DNA from: Blastocatellia bacterium
Lineage (GTDB): Bacteria; Acidobacteriota; Blastocatellia; UBA7656
Assembly (NCBI GenBank): GCA_035275065.1
Contig: DATENM010000068.1
Span: 22,608 to 86,607 of the forward strand
Direction of reading: 5' to 3'
Length of the DNA stretch: 64,000 nucleotides
Shown here: positions 26,042-34,452 of the stretch, in pieces
Layout of the letters: every line of letters begins with the position of its first letter
Position numbering within the stretch: position 1 is the stretch's first letter
The notes under the pieces: model-generated
What the model was told of the DNA's origin: nothing
Seen by the model: only the letters and a program-made list of their open reading frames with translations
The model's database searches: none
Program-made: the position numbers and the translations under genes

Positions 26042-26473
26042 ATGACAGGGCAAGAGAGCGCGACGCAGTTGAAACTACACTACACGATTCTTTGCGAAGA
26101 CGTGCGGCTTGAGGTCGGCCAGAAGCTCAGCCTCATCGGCGTCTTCTACGCCATACAGGTGCCGCAACTGCCGATCAACATCTTGAAGCTGGTCATCCTC
26201 AACCACTGGTCGGGGGGCGGGCAGTACCTCTCCGAAGTCCGCATCCTGACGCCCGACCGCACGCAACCGATTGCCGTTTCGCAGCCCTCGGCCTTCGAGA
26301 TTCCGCCGGGCGGCTATGCCGACAACGTCACCATGTTTGCCAATATCGCCTTTCCGGTGGCCGGCGATTACGTCGTCCAAACGCTCATCAATTCGACGCT
26401 GTTCGCCGAACAGTGGCTCACGGTCATGGATGTGAACCAGCCGGCGGCCGTCAGCTCCGAGACGATTCAATAA
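26042..26473 (+). CDS. Conserved small protein of unknown function
   Basis: A 143-residue protein resembling a widespread family of about 140 residues of unknown role that typically begins with a short beta strand, then CEDVRxExGxKxSLIGVF; here LCEDVRLEVGQKLSLIGVFYAIQ. It is predicted to be all-beta, like an immunoglobulin or C2-type fold (LHYTILCEDVR, VVILNHWSG, DYVVQTLIN). No catalytic motif and no signal peptide are seen. GAGGGCAGCG precedes the ATG. It stands alone between a terminator and the Clp-like gene. Confidence 0.6.
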   Translation: MTGQESATQLKLHYTILCEDVRLEVGQKLSLIGVFYAIQVPQLPINILKLVILNHWSGGGQYLSEVRILTPDRTQPIAVSQPSAFEIPPGGYADNVTMFANIAFPVAGDYVVQTLINSTLFAEQWLTVMDVNQPAAVSSETIQ

Positions 26474-26594
26474 TCGGCATTGACCCGCAACCACAGGCAG
26501 GCTAGGCTGTCAGGACAGCCGCGAAAGATAGAAGCCGGCGACGCCAGATGATCGGCATCGCGCCAAACTTTTGTTCAGCGGCTCGCCCGTAGGC

Positions 26595-28844
26595 ATGCAA
26601 AAAGAACAGCTTCTCAACCTGCTCGACGCCGGGGCACGTGATGCCTTCGAGCGCGCCCGGCAACTCGCACGGGCGCGCGGCGGCGTCTTGTCGCCGCTCC
26701 ATCTGCTGGTCGCGCTGCTCAGCGATGCGCCGGCGTCAGATGCCCGGTCGGCGAGCTTGTTAAGGTCGGCCGCCGAAGTTTTGCGCGAACGCTTTCCGCT
26801 CGCCTCAGAATCGCTTACGGTAACGAAAGACACACAGGCCGTTTTATCTGCCGCCAGCCAGATGGCGCGCGCCGAAGGCCAGGAGGAGGCGGCGGCGGAA
26901 CATCTCTTACGCGCGGCGCTGGCCAGCCCGCAGGTTCGCGAGGCGCTTGGCGAAGCCGCGCCGGCTCCGGATGCCGCGCCCCATCAACAGGACGTGCCCC
27001 GTCATGATGCTATGCTTACCGGGCCGTTGAAGCGGCGGGCGCTCGCCGGCGCGCTCAAGGATTACTGCACGGATGTCGCCGAAGACGCCGAAGACGCATC
27101 GTTACATCCCTTCGTCGGGCGCGAGCGCGAGATGACGGCGGTGCTGGAAACGCTCTGCCGCAAGCTCAAGAACAACCCGCTGCTGATTGGCAAGCCGGGG
27201 GTCGGCAAAAGCGCCCTGGTCACGGCGGTCGCGGGCCGCTTGTGCGAAGGCCGCGTTCCCCAGCGTTTGCGCGGCAAGCGCATCCTCGAAGTCTCGCGCC
27301 TGAAGCTGCTGGCCGATGCCAAGTTCACCGGCGACATCGAAGAGCGGCTGAAGCAACTGCTTGAAGAAGTGAAGCGGGCGGGCGATGTGATTCTTTTCTT
27401 CGACGAGATTCACACGCTGTTGAATGCCGGCGGCTCAGGCGGCACGGGCGACGTGGCGAACCTATTGAAGTCGGCGCTCTCGAAAGGCGACATCACCTGC
27501 ATCGGCGCAACGACGCTCGCGGAGTATTACAAGTACATCGCCCGCGACGAAGCCCTGGCCCGCCGCTTCAGCAACATCACCGTCGAAGAGCCTTCGCCCG
27601 AAGAGACGCGCCGCATCCTGCTGGAGTCGCGCGCGGCGTTCGAGAGCTATCACGACGTGCGCATTGATGATGAGGTCATCGCGCTCATCGTTGACCAGGC
27701 CGAGCGCTTTCTCTATACCCGCAGCTTTCCCGACAAAGCCTTCGACCTGCTCGACAAGGCGGCGGCTAAAGCGTCGTTCGCCGGCCTTGAGCGCGTCAGC
27801 CGCGACGCGGTCACCGAGACGCTGTCGGAGATGACCGGCCTGCCGCTGGAGATCATGGACAAAGACCCTGCGGAGCGGCTTGAGCAACTGGAAGCCTTTC
27901 TGCACGCGGCGGTGCCCGGCCAGGCGCGTGCCGCCCGCGACGTGGCGCGTGTGGCGCGCATCGCCAAGCTCGGCCTTGAGCTGAAGCCGGAGCGCCCCGA
28001 CGGCGTCTTTCTCTTCGTCGGCCCCGAAGGCGTCGGCAAGCATGAGCTGGCCACGGCGCTCGCCAAGTTTTTGTATGGCTCATCACAAAAGATCACCGCC
28101 TTCGACCTGAGCCAGTACACCGAATCGCATTCGCTGTCGCGGCTCATCGGCGCCGAGCCGGGCTACGCCGGTCACGGCGAGCGCGGCTTGCTGGCGAAGG
28201 CGGCAGAAGACAGCCCGCATTCAGTGCTCTACTTTCGCAACGTCGATCTGGCGCACGCCGTCGTTCAGCAGTTTCTTGGCGAAGCCTTCGAGCACGGGCG
28301 CTTCACCGACACGACGGGCACGGAGATTTCGCTGTCGAACACCACCGTCGTGATGACGCGCTCGCAGTCGAGCGAGCAACACAAGACCGCGCCGCTCGGC
28401 TTTCGTCCGAACGGCGAAAGCGGCGAGCATCGCCTCACCGGCAGCCTGCGGACGGCGACCGGCGGCCTTCAGCTCAGAGAGCGCAGCTTCGGGCTGGTCG
28501 AATCACTGGCGGCGACCGTAGACGAAGTGATCGAGTTCCAGGTGCTCGACCGCGCGGCGACCGAACAGATCATCGGCGAGCGGCTTGAAGCCTTGCGGGC
28601 GCGGCTCGAAGCGGCGCAGCCGGTGCGCCTCGAAATGGATGCGCGGCTCGCGGCATATTTCAGTGAGCGGCTGGCCGTCGAGCGCAAGAGCCTGGCGCAA
28701 CTCGAACGCATGTTACAAGAGGCGATTATCATCCCCTTTGCGCAACTGCACCTTGATCGCAACAGCGGCCGCCTCGGCGTCGCCGTCCGCGTCGCCGGCG
28801 ACACGGTGCAGGTGGTGCGCGGTGTCGGCGACGCGACAACATGA
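26595..28844 (+). CDS. ClpA/B/C-type AAA+ protein with a degraded second ATPase module
   Basis: A 749-residue protein (an in-frame TTG 24 bases upstream is possible). The N-terminal 150 residues resemble the Clp N domain (double helical repeat). The first AAA+ module is intact: Walker A GKPGVGKS near 199, Walker B VILFFDEIH near 265 and the arginine-finger region LARRFSN. The second module keeps the Walker A outline (GPEGVGKH near 476, with His for Ser/Thr), but Walker B reads SVLYFRNVD instead of a DE pair, so ATP hydrolysis there is probably lost. The long ClpB middle coiled coil is absent. It may unfold proteins using one active ring, or act as a regulatory chaperone. The next gene encodes a YbjN-type chaperone-like protein. 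Confidence 0.8.
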   Translation: MQKEQLLNLLDAGARDAFERARQLARARGGVLSPLHLLVALLSDAPASDARSASLLRSAAEVLRERFPLASESLTVTKDTQAVLSAASQMARAEGQEEAAAEHLLRAALASPQVREALGEAAPAPDAAPHQQDVPRHDAMLTGPLKRRALAGALKDYCTDVAEDAEDASLHPFVGREREMTAVLETLCRKLKNNPLLIGKPGVGKSALVTAVAGRLCEGRVPQRLRGKRILEVSRLKLLADAKFTGDIEERLKQLLEEVKRAGDVILFFDEIHTLLNAGGSGGTGDVANLLKSALSKGDITCIGATTLAEYYKYIARDEALARRFSNITVEEPSPEETRRILLESRAAFESYHDVRIDDEVIALIVDQAERFLYTRSFPDKAFDLLDKAAAKASFAGLERVSRDAVTETLSEMTGLPLEIMDKDPAERLEQLEAFLHAAVPGQARAARDVARVARIAKLGLELKPERPDGVFLFVGPEGVGKHELATALAKFLYGSSQKITAFDLSQYTESHSLSRLIGAEPGYAGHGERGLLAKAAEDSPHSVLYFRNVDLAHAVVQQFLGEAFEHGRFTDTTGTEISLSNTTVVMTRSQSSEQHKTAPLGFRPNGESGEHRLTGSLRTATGGLQLRERSFGLVESLAATVDEVIEFQVLDRAATEQIIGERLEALRARLEAAQPVRLEMDARLAAYFSERLAVERKSLAQLERMLQEAIIIPFAQLHLDRNSGRLGVAVRVAGDTVQVVRGVGDATT

Positions 28845-28889
28845 GATGCCTTGAGTCGCGGGCGATCACTTCTTTCTATCTTCCGGCTT

Positions 28890-29375
28890 ATGGAATTCAA
28901 AAGCGAACCGCACAAGCAAGCCTATGACCGCGCGCGCGATTACCTGCACGCGATCTTCGGCGAGGTGAACATCACGGCGATGGGCGACACCATGGCTTTG
29001 CAGGAAGGCTCGACGTTCATCTACGTGCGGGCCTTTCCGATTGGCGAGAAGCAGGCCGGCGTCGAGGTCTTCTCCTACGTCGTCATTGACGTCGAGGTCA
29101 CCGAGGCGCTGATGCGTCACTTGCTGACTTACAACCTGCGATTGATGTTCGGCGGCTTTGGCCTGGCGATTGACGAAGGCGGCAAGGGTGCCGTCGTGTT
29201 GTCGCACACCATCCTCGGCGATGGCATGGATCGCGTCGAGCTATATGCATCGGTGGCCGCCATCGCGCGCGCCGCCGATGACATGGACGATCAGATCGTC
29301 GCGACGTTCGGTGGCAAGACGGCGCTCGACAAACTGACGGCGATCAAGCATGAGATTGTCGAGCGCTGGGAATAA
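28890..29375 (+). CDS. YbjN/secretion-chaperone-like protein
   Basis: A 161-residue protein starting MEFKSEPHKQAYDRARDYL. The alpha-beta pattern, with a helix, several strands (STFIYVRAFPI, VEVFSYVVIDVEV) and the central EALMRHLLTYNLRLMFGGFGLAID, resembles the YbjN/type III secretion chaperone fold, which binds short peptides or subunits. Such proteins are small and often next to their client or an AAA+ factor. Here it lies directly downstream of the Clp-like gene, so it may be an adaptor. The start at 28890 agrees with family length. No strong ribosome site is seen. Confidence 0.65.
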   Translation: MEFKSEPHKQAYDRARDYLHAIFGEVNITAMGDTMALQEGSTFIYVRAFPIGEKQAGVEVFSYVVIDVEVTEALMRHLLTYNLRLMFGGFGLAIDEGGKGAVVLSHTILGDGMDRVELYASVAAIARAADDMDDQIVATFGGKTALDKLTAIKHEIVERWE

Positions 29376-29381
29376 CCGGAG

Positions 29382-29999
29382 ATGCTTAAGGTCGGACTCA
29401 CGGGTAGCATCGCCGTCGGCAAGAGCTTCGTCGTATCGGTGCTTGCCGAGCTAGGCTGCGTCGTCTTTGACGCCGACAAGATCGCCCATTCGGTGATGGA
29501 ACCAAACCAGCCGGCCTATCTCGACCTGGTCAACGAGTTTGGCAAAGCGATTCTCGGTGCCGACGGTCGCATCGACCGCAACCGGCTTGGCCCTATCGTC
29601 TTTGCCGACCCCGAACGCCGCCGCCGCCTGAACGAGATCGTCCACCCGCGCGTCATCGACGCGCAGAACCGCTTGCTCGCCGAAGCTGAAGCCGAACACC
29701 CTGACGGCATCGCCATCATTGACGCCGCGCTGATGATCGAATCGGGCGGCTACAAGCGCTTCGATAAATTGATCGTCGTTTACTGTGACCGCGAAACGCA
29801 GGTCGCTCGCTTGATGGCGCGCAATCAGATCACCCGCGAAGATGCTGAACGGCGCGTTGCCGCGCAGATGACTTCGGAAGAGAAGCGCCGCTATGCGGAT
29901 TACGAGATAGACACCTCAGGGACGTTTGAAGAAACCCGCCGGCGCGTCATCACGGTTTACCAACAACTGCGCCGCGATCAGCCGGCCAGCGCGCACTAA
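29382..29999 (+). CDS. coaE: Dephospho-CoA kinase
   Basis: A 205-residue enzyme that phosphorylates the 3'-hydroxyl of dephospho-CoA, the last step of CoA synthesis. The P-loop GSIAVGKS is at 8-15, DADKIAH follows, and VHPRV with DAALMIESG and the lid RMxARNQ-type region (LMARNQITREDAERR) are present. CCGGAG precedes the ATG, six bases after the previous stop, so it is co-transcribed with the YbjN-like gene. Its last four bases overlap the end of the convergent M20 peptidase gene. Confidence 0.95.
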   Translation: MLKVGLTGSIAVGKSFVVSVLAELGCVVFDADKIAHSVMEPNQPAYLDLVNEFGKAILGADGRIDRNRLGPIVFADPERRRRLNEIVHPRVIDAQNRLLAEAEAEHPDGIAIIDAALMIESGGYKRFDKLIVVYCDRETQVARLMARNQITREDAERRVAAQMTSEEKRRYADYEIDTSGTFEETRRRVITVYQQLRRDQPASAH

Positions 30000-31153
30000 A
30001 TCGTCTCGATCAAGCGCGCCAGCAATGTAGCGCGGCGCACCATGTCGTCAATCAGAATATGCTCATGCTCGGCGTGCGCGCCGGCGCCGTCTACGCCGAG
30101 GCCGTCCAGTACCGGCACGCCCAGCGCCGCGATGAAGTTGCCGTCCGAGCCGCCGCCCACCGCGCCTTCCCTCAAGTCATAGCCGACTCCCTTCGCCAGC
30201 TCGCGCGCTTGCGCAAACAACGCGGCGATCTCCGGCGTGCGCAGCAGCGGCGGGCGGTTGATGCCGCCGCGCACTTCGAGCCGCGCGCCATCGAGTACGG
30301 GCTTGAGCTGCTGCATGGCCTGCTCGATGCGGTAACCTTCTTCCATTTCTGTAAAGCGCATATCAACCGCGGCGCGCGCTTCGGCGGCGATGACATTCGA
30401 CAGCACGCCGCCATGCACGACGCCGACGTTGAGCGTCGTGCCGCGCGGGTAATCGATCAAGTTATTGATGGCGAGAACCTGATGCGCCATCTCCGTGATG
30501 GCGCTGACACCGGCGCGCGGATCGTTGCCGGCGTGGGCCGGCTTGCCGCGCACCACCAGCTCAAATTCGCCGACGCCTTTGCGCGCCGTCTTCACCGCGC
30601 CGCCAGGGATCGGCGGCTCTAGCACCAGCGCCGCCCGTGCCCGCCGCGCTTCGTCTTCGATGAACGGGCGCGAGAAGTGGCTGCCGGTCTCTTCATCGCA
30701 GGTCATTAGCATAGCGATGCGCCGCTGCGTCCTGCGGCCCAGCGCTTTGATGGCGCGCAGCGCAAACGTAGCGATGGTTACGCCGGCCTTCATGTCGAAG
30801 ACGCCCGGCCCATAAGCCCGCCCGTCTTCGACGCGGAACGGGCGCGCCGCCAAAGTCCCTATGGGCCACACCGTGTCGAGGTGGCCGACGATCATCAGTT
30901 GTTTGTCGTCTGCGGCCTGACCACCCGTGAAGTCAAAACGCGCAAGGACGCTCGCGCCGAACTTCGGGTCGGCGAGCAGTTCGACCGCCGCGCCCATCTC
31001 GCTCAACTTGTCGCCAAAGTTTTCGGCGATGCGCGCCGTGGCCTTTGCATCACGCGACATGGATTCCTGCTCGACGAGCCAGCGAGCGAAGTCGAGCATC
31101 TCTGCTTGATGCGATTGCAAGTAAGTCTCTAGCGCTTTGCCGTCTTGTGCCAT
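29996..31153 (-). CDS. M20-family metallopeptidase (glutamate carboxypeptidase-like)
   Basis: A 385-residue zinc hydrolase. The metal and catalytic motifs are seen: GHLDTVWP, GPGVFDMKAG, CDEETGS with the catalytic Glu pair, and AHAEHEHI near the C-terminus. A dimerisation domain (GKPAHAGNDPRAGVSAI) lies in the middle. This order is typical of M20A carboxypeptidase G2-like enzymes. There is no signal peptide, so it acts in the cytoplasm on small peptides or N-acyl amino acids. The ATG at 31153 is preferred because the ten codons before it belong to a long inverted repeat. It converges with coaE. Confidence 0.88.
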   Translation of the reverse strand: MAQDGKALETYLQSHQAEMLDFARWLVEQESMSRDAKATARIAENFGDKLSEMGAAVELLADPKFGASVLARFDFTGGQAADDKQLMIVGHLDTVWPIGTLAARPFRVEDGRAYGPGVFDMKAGVTIATFALRAIKALGRRTQRRIAMLMTCDEETGSHFSRPFIEDEARRARAALVLEPPIPGGAVKTARKGVGEFELVVRGKPAHAGNDPRAGVSAITEMAHQVLAINNLIDYPRGTTLNVGVVHGGVLSNVIAAEARAAVDMRFTEMEEGYRIEQAMQQLKPVLDGARLEVRGGINRPPLLRTPEIAALFAQARELAKGVGYDLREGAVGGGSDGNFIAALGVPVLDGLGVDGAGAHAEHEHILIDDMVRRATLLARLIETI

Positions 31154-31171
31154 TAACACAGTTTTAGCAGA

Positions 31172-31232
31172 GCCGCGGAGCATCCTTCAACGCGCCGGGT
31201 CATAGCTGGCGCGTTGAAGGATGCTCCGCGGC
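31172..31232. repeat. Perfect 25-bp inverted repeat
   Basis: Arms 31172-31196 and 31208-31232 are exactly complementary, starting GCCGCGGAGCATCC, with 11 bases between. It lies in the divergent gap between the peptidase and deacetylase genes, so it is not simply a terminator. Confidence 0.85.
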
Positions 31233-31288
31233 CTTGACGTTTCGCCTGCGAGTGACATATTCACAGACTGAAAGGAAGAAATAAAAAC

Positions 31289-32266
31289 ATGAATTTGATG
31301 AAGCGATCCGTGCTTGTCGCGCTCTTAGTTGTGGTTGCTGCTACGAACTTGCCGGCGCGGGAAAAGCCCACGGCGCATGCCGCGCCGAAAGAGGTCTGCG
31401 TCACCTTCGATGACCTGCCGCTGAATGGGCCTGATATGGACTTGAAGCGGCTGCGCGCCATGACCGTCAAGCTGCTTGGGGTAATCAAGGCGCACAACAT
31501 CCCTGTGGTCGGCTTCGTCAACGAGCGCAAGCTCTACCGTCTGGGCGAAATGGATGAGCGCGTAGCGATCCTCAAGCTCTGGCTCGACAACGGCTTTGAG
31601 CTGGGCAATCACACCTATTCGCACCCGTCGCTGCAAACGACGCCGCTCGCCGCCTTTGAAGAAGACCTGATACGAGGCGAAACCGTCACCCGCATGCTGA
31701 TGGAGCGGCGTGGGCTGAAGCTGCGCTATTTCCGCCATCCCTTTTTGCGCACCGGCCCGACGCTTGAAGCCCGTGCCTCTTTCGAGAAGTTCCTCGCCGA
31801 GCGCGGCTACACGGTTGCGCCGGTGACCTTTGACGACGCCGATTACATGTTCAACACGGTTTATGTCCGGGCCAGAGAGCGCAACGACGCGGCGCTTGTC
31901 GAGCGCACAAGCAAAGCTTACCTTGAGCACATGCAGACGATGGTGGACTTTTTCGAGAAGCTGTCGCTGGAAGTCGTCGGCGCGCCGGTGCGCCATGTTC
32001 TGCTGCTACACGCCAACGAGTTGAACGCCGATTACTTTGACGGCGTGGCGCGGATGTTCGAGAAGCGCGGCTATCAATTTGTCACACTGGCGCGCGCCCT
32101 GGAAGACCCGGCCTACCGCTTGCCCGACACCTATGCCGGCCCGCGGGGCGTGTCGTGGCTGCACCGCTGGGCCTATAGCAAAGGCATGAAGCAGACCTTA
32201 AAAGCCGAGCCCGACCCGCCCGACTTCATCCAGAAGCTTTACAACGAAGCGACGGCCGGCCAGTAA
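31289..32266 (+). CDS. Exported polysaccharide deacetylase
   Basis: A 325-residue protein with signal peptide (1-23, ending NLPAR) and a NodB-homology domain. TFDD at 39-42 is motif 1 (catalytic Asp and metal Asp), GNHTYSHPS supplies the metal His pair 108 and 112, and RYFRHPFL is motif 3. It removes acetyl or related acyl groups from a sugar polymer in the envelope; the substrate is unknown. The C-terminal 90 residues extend past the core barrel. AAAGGAAG is the ribosome site. It is followed by another exported enzyme gene. Confidence 0.88.
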   Translation: MNLMKRSVLVALLVVVAATNLPAREKPTAHAAPKEVCVTFDDLPLNGPDMDLKRLRAMTVKLLGVIKAHNIPVVGFVNERKLYRLGEMDERVAILKLWLDNGFELGNHTYSHPSLQTTPLAAFEEDLIRGETVTRMLMERRGLKLRYFRHPFLRTGPTLEARASFEKFLAERGYTVAPVTFDDADYMFNTVYVRARERNDAALVERTSKAYLEHMQTMVDFFEKLSLEVVGAPVRHVLLLHANELNADYFDGVARMFEKRGYQFVTLARALEDPAYRLPDTYAGPRGVSWLHRWAYSKGMKQTLKAEPDPPDFIQKLYNEATAGQ

Positions 32267-32377
32267 GTCGTCGCGGCGGCGGTAACGCCTTTCTCGCAAC
32301 TTTTGCCGCGCGCTTCCAGTATGAAGAGTCGGTGTGCCCGCCATCCTTCGCGCCGTTCAATCATTGAGCGAGGACGT

Positions 32378-33871
32378 ATGTGGATAAAACGACTGTCGGC
32401 TATCTCTCTTGCGGTGCTGGCGCTGTGGCTCTCTGTGCCGGCGCAGACTGCGAATCAGACGAAACACGATGGCGCAGCATCGCTGCCAACATTCACGCCG
32501 GAGCAGTTGCGCGAAGATTTTCAAATCGCCCGGCGCGCGCTCGAAGAAGGCCACAGCGGCATCTATCGCTACACGCCGAAGCCGGAACTTGATCGCACGT
32601 TTGACGCGGCAGCGCGGGCGCTCGATCACCCGATGAGCGCGTATGAATTCCTGCGTGTGCTGGCGCCGGCGGTCGCCGCCATCAAGTGCGGTCACACGGG
32701 GCTGAGCCTACCCGAACCGTTGCGCAAGGAGGTCGGCACACAGGTCGCGCTGCTGCCGCTGAACGTGCGAGTGATCAACCGGCGCGCTTACATCTTCCGC
32801 GATCTGTCGAGCGATGAGCATCGTCTCGCAGGCTTTGAGATTCGCGCCATCAACCGCCGGCCGGCGGCAAAGATCATTGCGGCGCTGCTGGCGGCAGCCT
32901 CAGGCGACGGCGATGTGGAAACCTCGCGGCAGGCGCGCATCGGCGGCTTGCGCTTCGGCGTCTTGTTGTACACGCTGATCGGCGCTCAGAGCCCTTACGA
33001 CCTGATCGTCTATAACCCGAAGACGCGGCGCGAAGAGAAAGTGCGACTTGAAGGCGTCGCCCTGCCGAAGCTCACGCAGATGGCGAAGGCGGCTTACCCG
33101 CAAGACGAAGCGCCGACGAGTGCCGGCGGGCTTCATTACCTGGACGAGGGCCGCATTGCGGTGATGAAGATCAATGGCTTCGGCGGCTACGTTGACGCCG
33201 AGAAGAAGAAGAATTTGAAGACCTTTTACCAGGAATCGTTCGAGGAGATGCAGGTGAAAGCGGCGCGGGCGCTGGTGATCGACCTGCGCGACAACGGCGG
33301 CGGCGCTGACGAGCTTGGCAAGCTGTTACTGTCTTACCTGATCAGCGAGCCGTTCAAGTATTACAACGATCTGGTCATCAACAACGACCACTTCGAGCTG
33401 ATGAAATACGCGGGCAACCCCAACTTCAAGGTTAGCGCCAAGCAGGCCGAGCGAGGCGCGGACGGCAAGTTCCATGAGACGAGTCACCCGAACTGGGGCA
33501 TCAATCAGCCGAGCAAACCGACCTTCACCGGCAAGGTTTATATCTTAATTAATGGCGGCAGCTTCTCGACGACTTCAGAGTTTCTGTCGCAGGCGCACTA
33601 TCACAAACGCGCCGCCTTCATCGGCGAGGAATCGGGCGGCGGCTATTACGGCAACAGCTCAGGGATGACGCCGCAGGTCGTGCTGCCGAACACGAAGATC
33701 GGCCTGCGCGTGCCGCTCGTGACCTACTACATGGCGGTGAGCGGCTACAAGGCCGCCGCCCACGGCGTGGTGCCGGATTACCCGGTCAATCACACGATAG
33801 ACGATCTCATCGCAGGCCGTGACCGAGACATGGAATTGGCGTTGCAGCTCGCGCGAAAAGCCATGCGCTGA
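32378..33871 (+). CDS. Exported S41-type (tail-specific) protease homologue
   Basis: A 497-residue protein with signal peptide (MWIKRLSAISLAVLALW...). Residues 30-150 are a helical region with repeated FQIARRALEEGHSGIYRY. The C-terminal half is the S41 peptidase core: ALVIDLRDNGGG near 300, then INGGSFSTTSEF near 390 holding the catalytic Ser, and EESGGGYYGNSS. The PDZ domain common in CtpA is not obvious. GAGGACGT precedes the ATG at 32378. It probably cleaves C-terminal tails of periplasmic proteins. A terminator follows. Confidence 0.8.
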   Translation: MWIKRLSAISLAVLALWLSVPAQTANQTKHDGAASLPTFTPEQLREDFQIARRALEEGHSGIYRYTPKPELDRTFDAAARALDHPMSAYEFLRVLAPAVAAIKCGHTGLSLPEPLRKEVGTQVALLPLNVRVINRRAYIFRDLSSDEHRLAGFEIRAINRRPAAKIIAALLAAASGDGDVETSRQARIGGLRFGVLLYTLIGAQSPYDLIVYNPKTRREEKVRLEGVALPKLTQMAKAAYPQDEAPTSAGGLHYLDEGRIAVMKINGFGGYVDAEKKKNLKTFYQESFEEMQVKAARALVIDLRDNGGGADELGKLLLSYLISEPFKYYNDLVINNDHFELMKYAGNPNFKVSAKQAERGADGKFHETSHPNWGINQPSKPTFTGKVYILINGGSFSTTSEFLSQAHYHKRAAFIGEESGGGYYGNSSGMTPQVVLPNTKIGLRVPLVTYYMAVSGYKAAAHGVVPDYPVNHTIDDLIAGRDRDMELALQLARKAMR

Positions 33872-33919
33872 GCGTTCCGGAATCTGTACTTGACATCACT
33901 CGGCAATTGCGATTTGCTT

Positions 33920-33944
33920 AACGCGCGGCTTCGCGCGTTTTTTT
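33920..33944 (+). terminator. Rho-independent terminator
   Basis: AACGCGCG-GCTT-CGCGCGTT, an 8-bp stem with a tetraloop and a run of seven T. It ends the S41 protease transcript and isolates the next two-gene operon. Confidence 0.9.
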
Positions 33945-34008
33945 ATTGGCCGCTACCGCAGCCCGCACCGCCTCGAAGCCAACTCGATCATCATCAGGAG
34001 GAGTGAGT

Positions 34009-34452
34009 ATGAACCCTGCGACTATTGCGAGCGACGTGGTGACGTATCTGGTCCCGGCCCTGCCTGCCCTGTACACATTGGGCGGAGAAGCCGCCAAAGA
34101 AGTGACTAAGAAGATCAGCGGCGAGGCGTTTGAATACGCGAAGTCGCTATGGGCCAAGCTGCGCCCGAAGGCCGAAGCGACGCCCGCTCTGCAAGAAGCA
34201 ATTAGTGATGTGGCCACGACGCCCGAAGACGAAGACGCGCAGGCGGCGTTGCGTCTCCAGTTGAAGAAGCTGTTGGCTAACGACAACGAGCTTGCGCGCG
34301 AGCTGGACGGCATTCTACAGAACGCGAAGAACGCCGGCGTGACGGTGATTGTCAGCGGCGACCGCAGCGTCGGCATCGGCGGTAATGTCAGCGGCGGCAC
34401 CATCATCACGGGCGATCAAACCAATGACCGACGAAAATCGGAAAAAGAGTAA
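34009..34452 (+). CDS. Small partner of STAND NTPase with glycine-rich repeat motif
   Basis: A 147-residue protein starting MNPATIASDVV. Residues 10-25 are hydrophobic (VVTYLVPALPALYTLGG) and could insert in a membrane. Residues 30-55 are an amphipathic helix ending LWAKLRPKAEA, 70-105 are acidic then charged helix, and the end carries VSGDRSVGIGGNVSGG followed by TIITGD. The last motif, with Gly every few residues, is repeated at the N-terminus of the adjoining STAND protein (VPGEGAVGIGGDVDD). Similar small proteins stand next to NB-ARC or caspase-like genes in several phyla. A death-domain-like adaptor or membrane effector role is inferred. It has an excellent ribosome site (AGGAGGAG) and overlaps the next gene by 29 bases. 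Confidence 0.65.
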   Translation: MNPATIASDVVTYLVPALPALYTLGGEAAKEVTKKISGEAFEYAKSLWAKLRPKAEATPALQEAISDVATTPEDEDAQAALRLQLKKLLANDNELARELDGILQNAKNAGVTVIVSGDRSVGIGGNVSGGTIITGDQTNDRRKSEKE

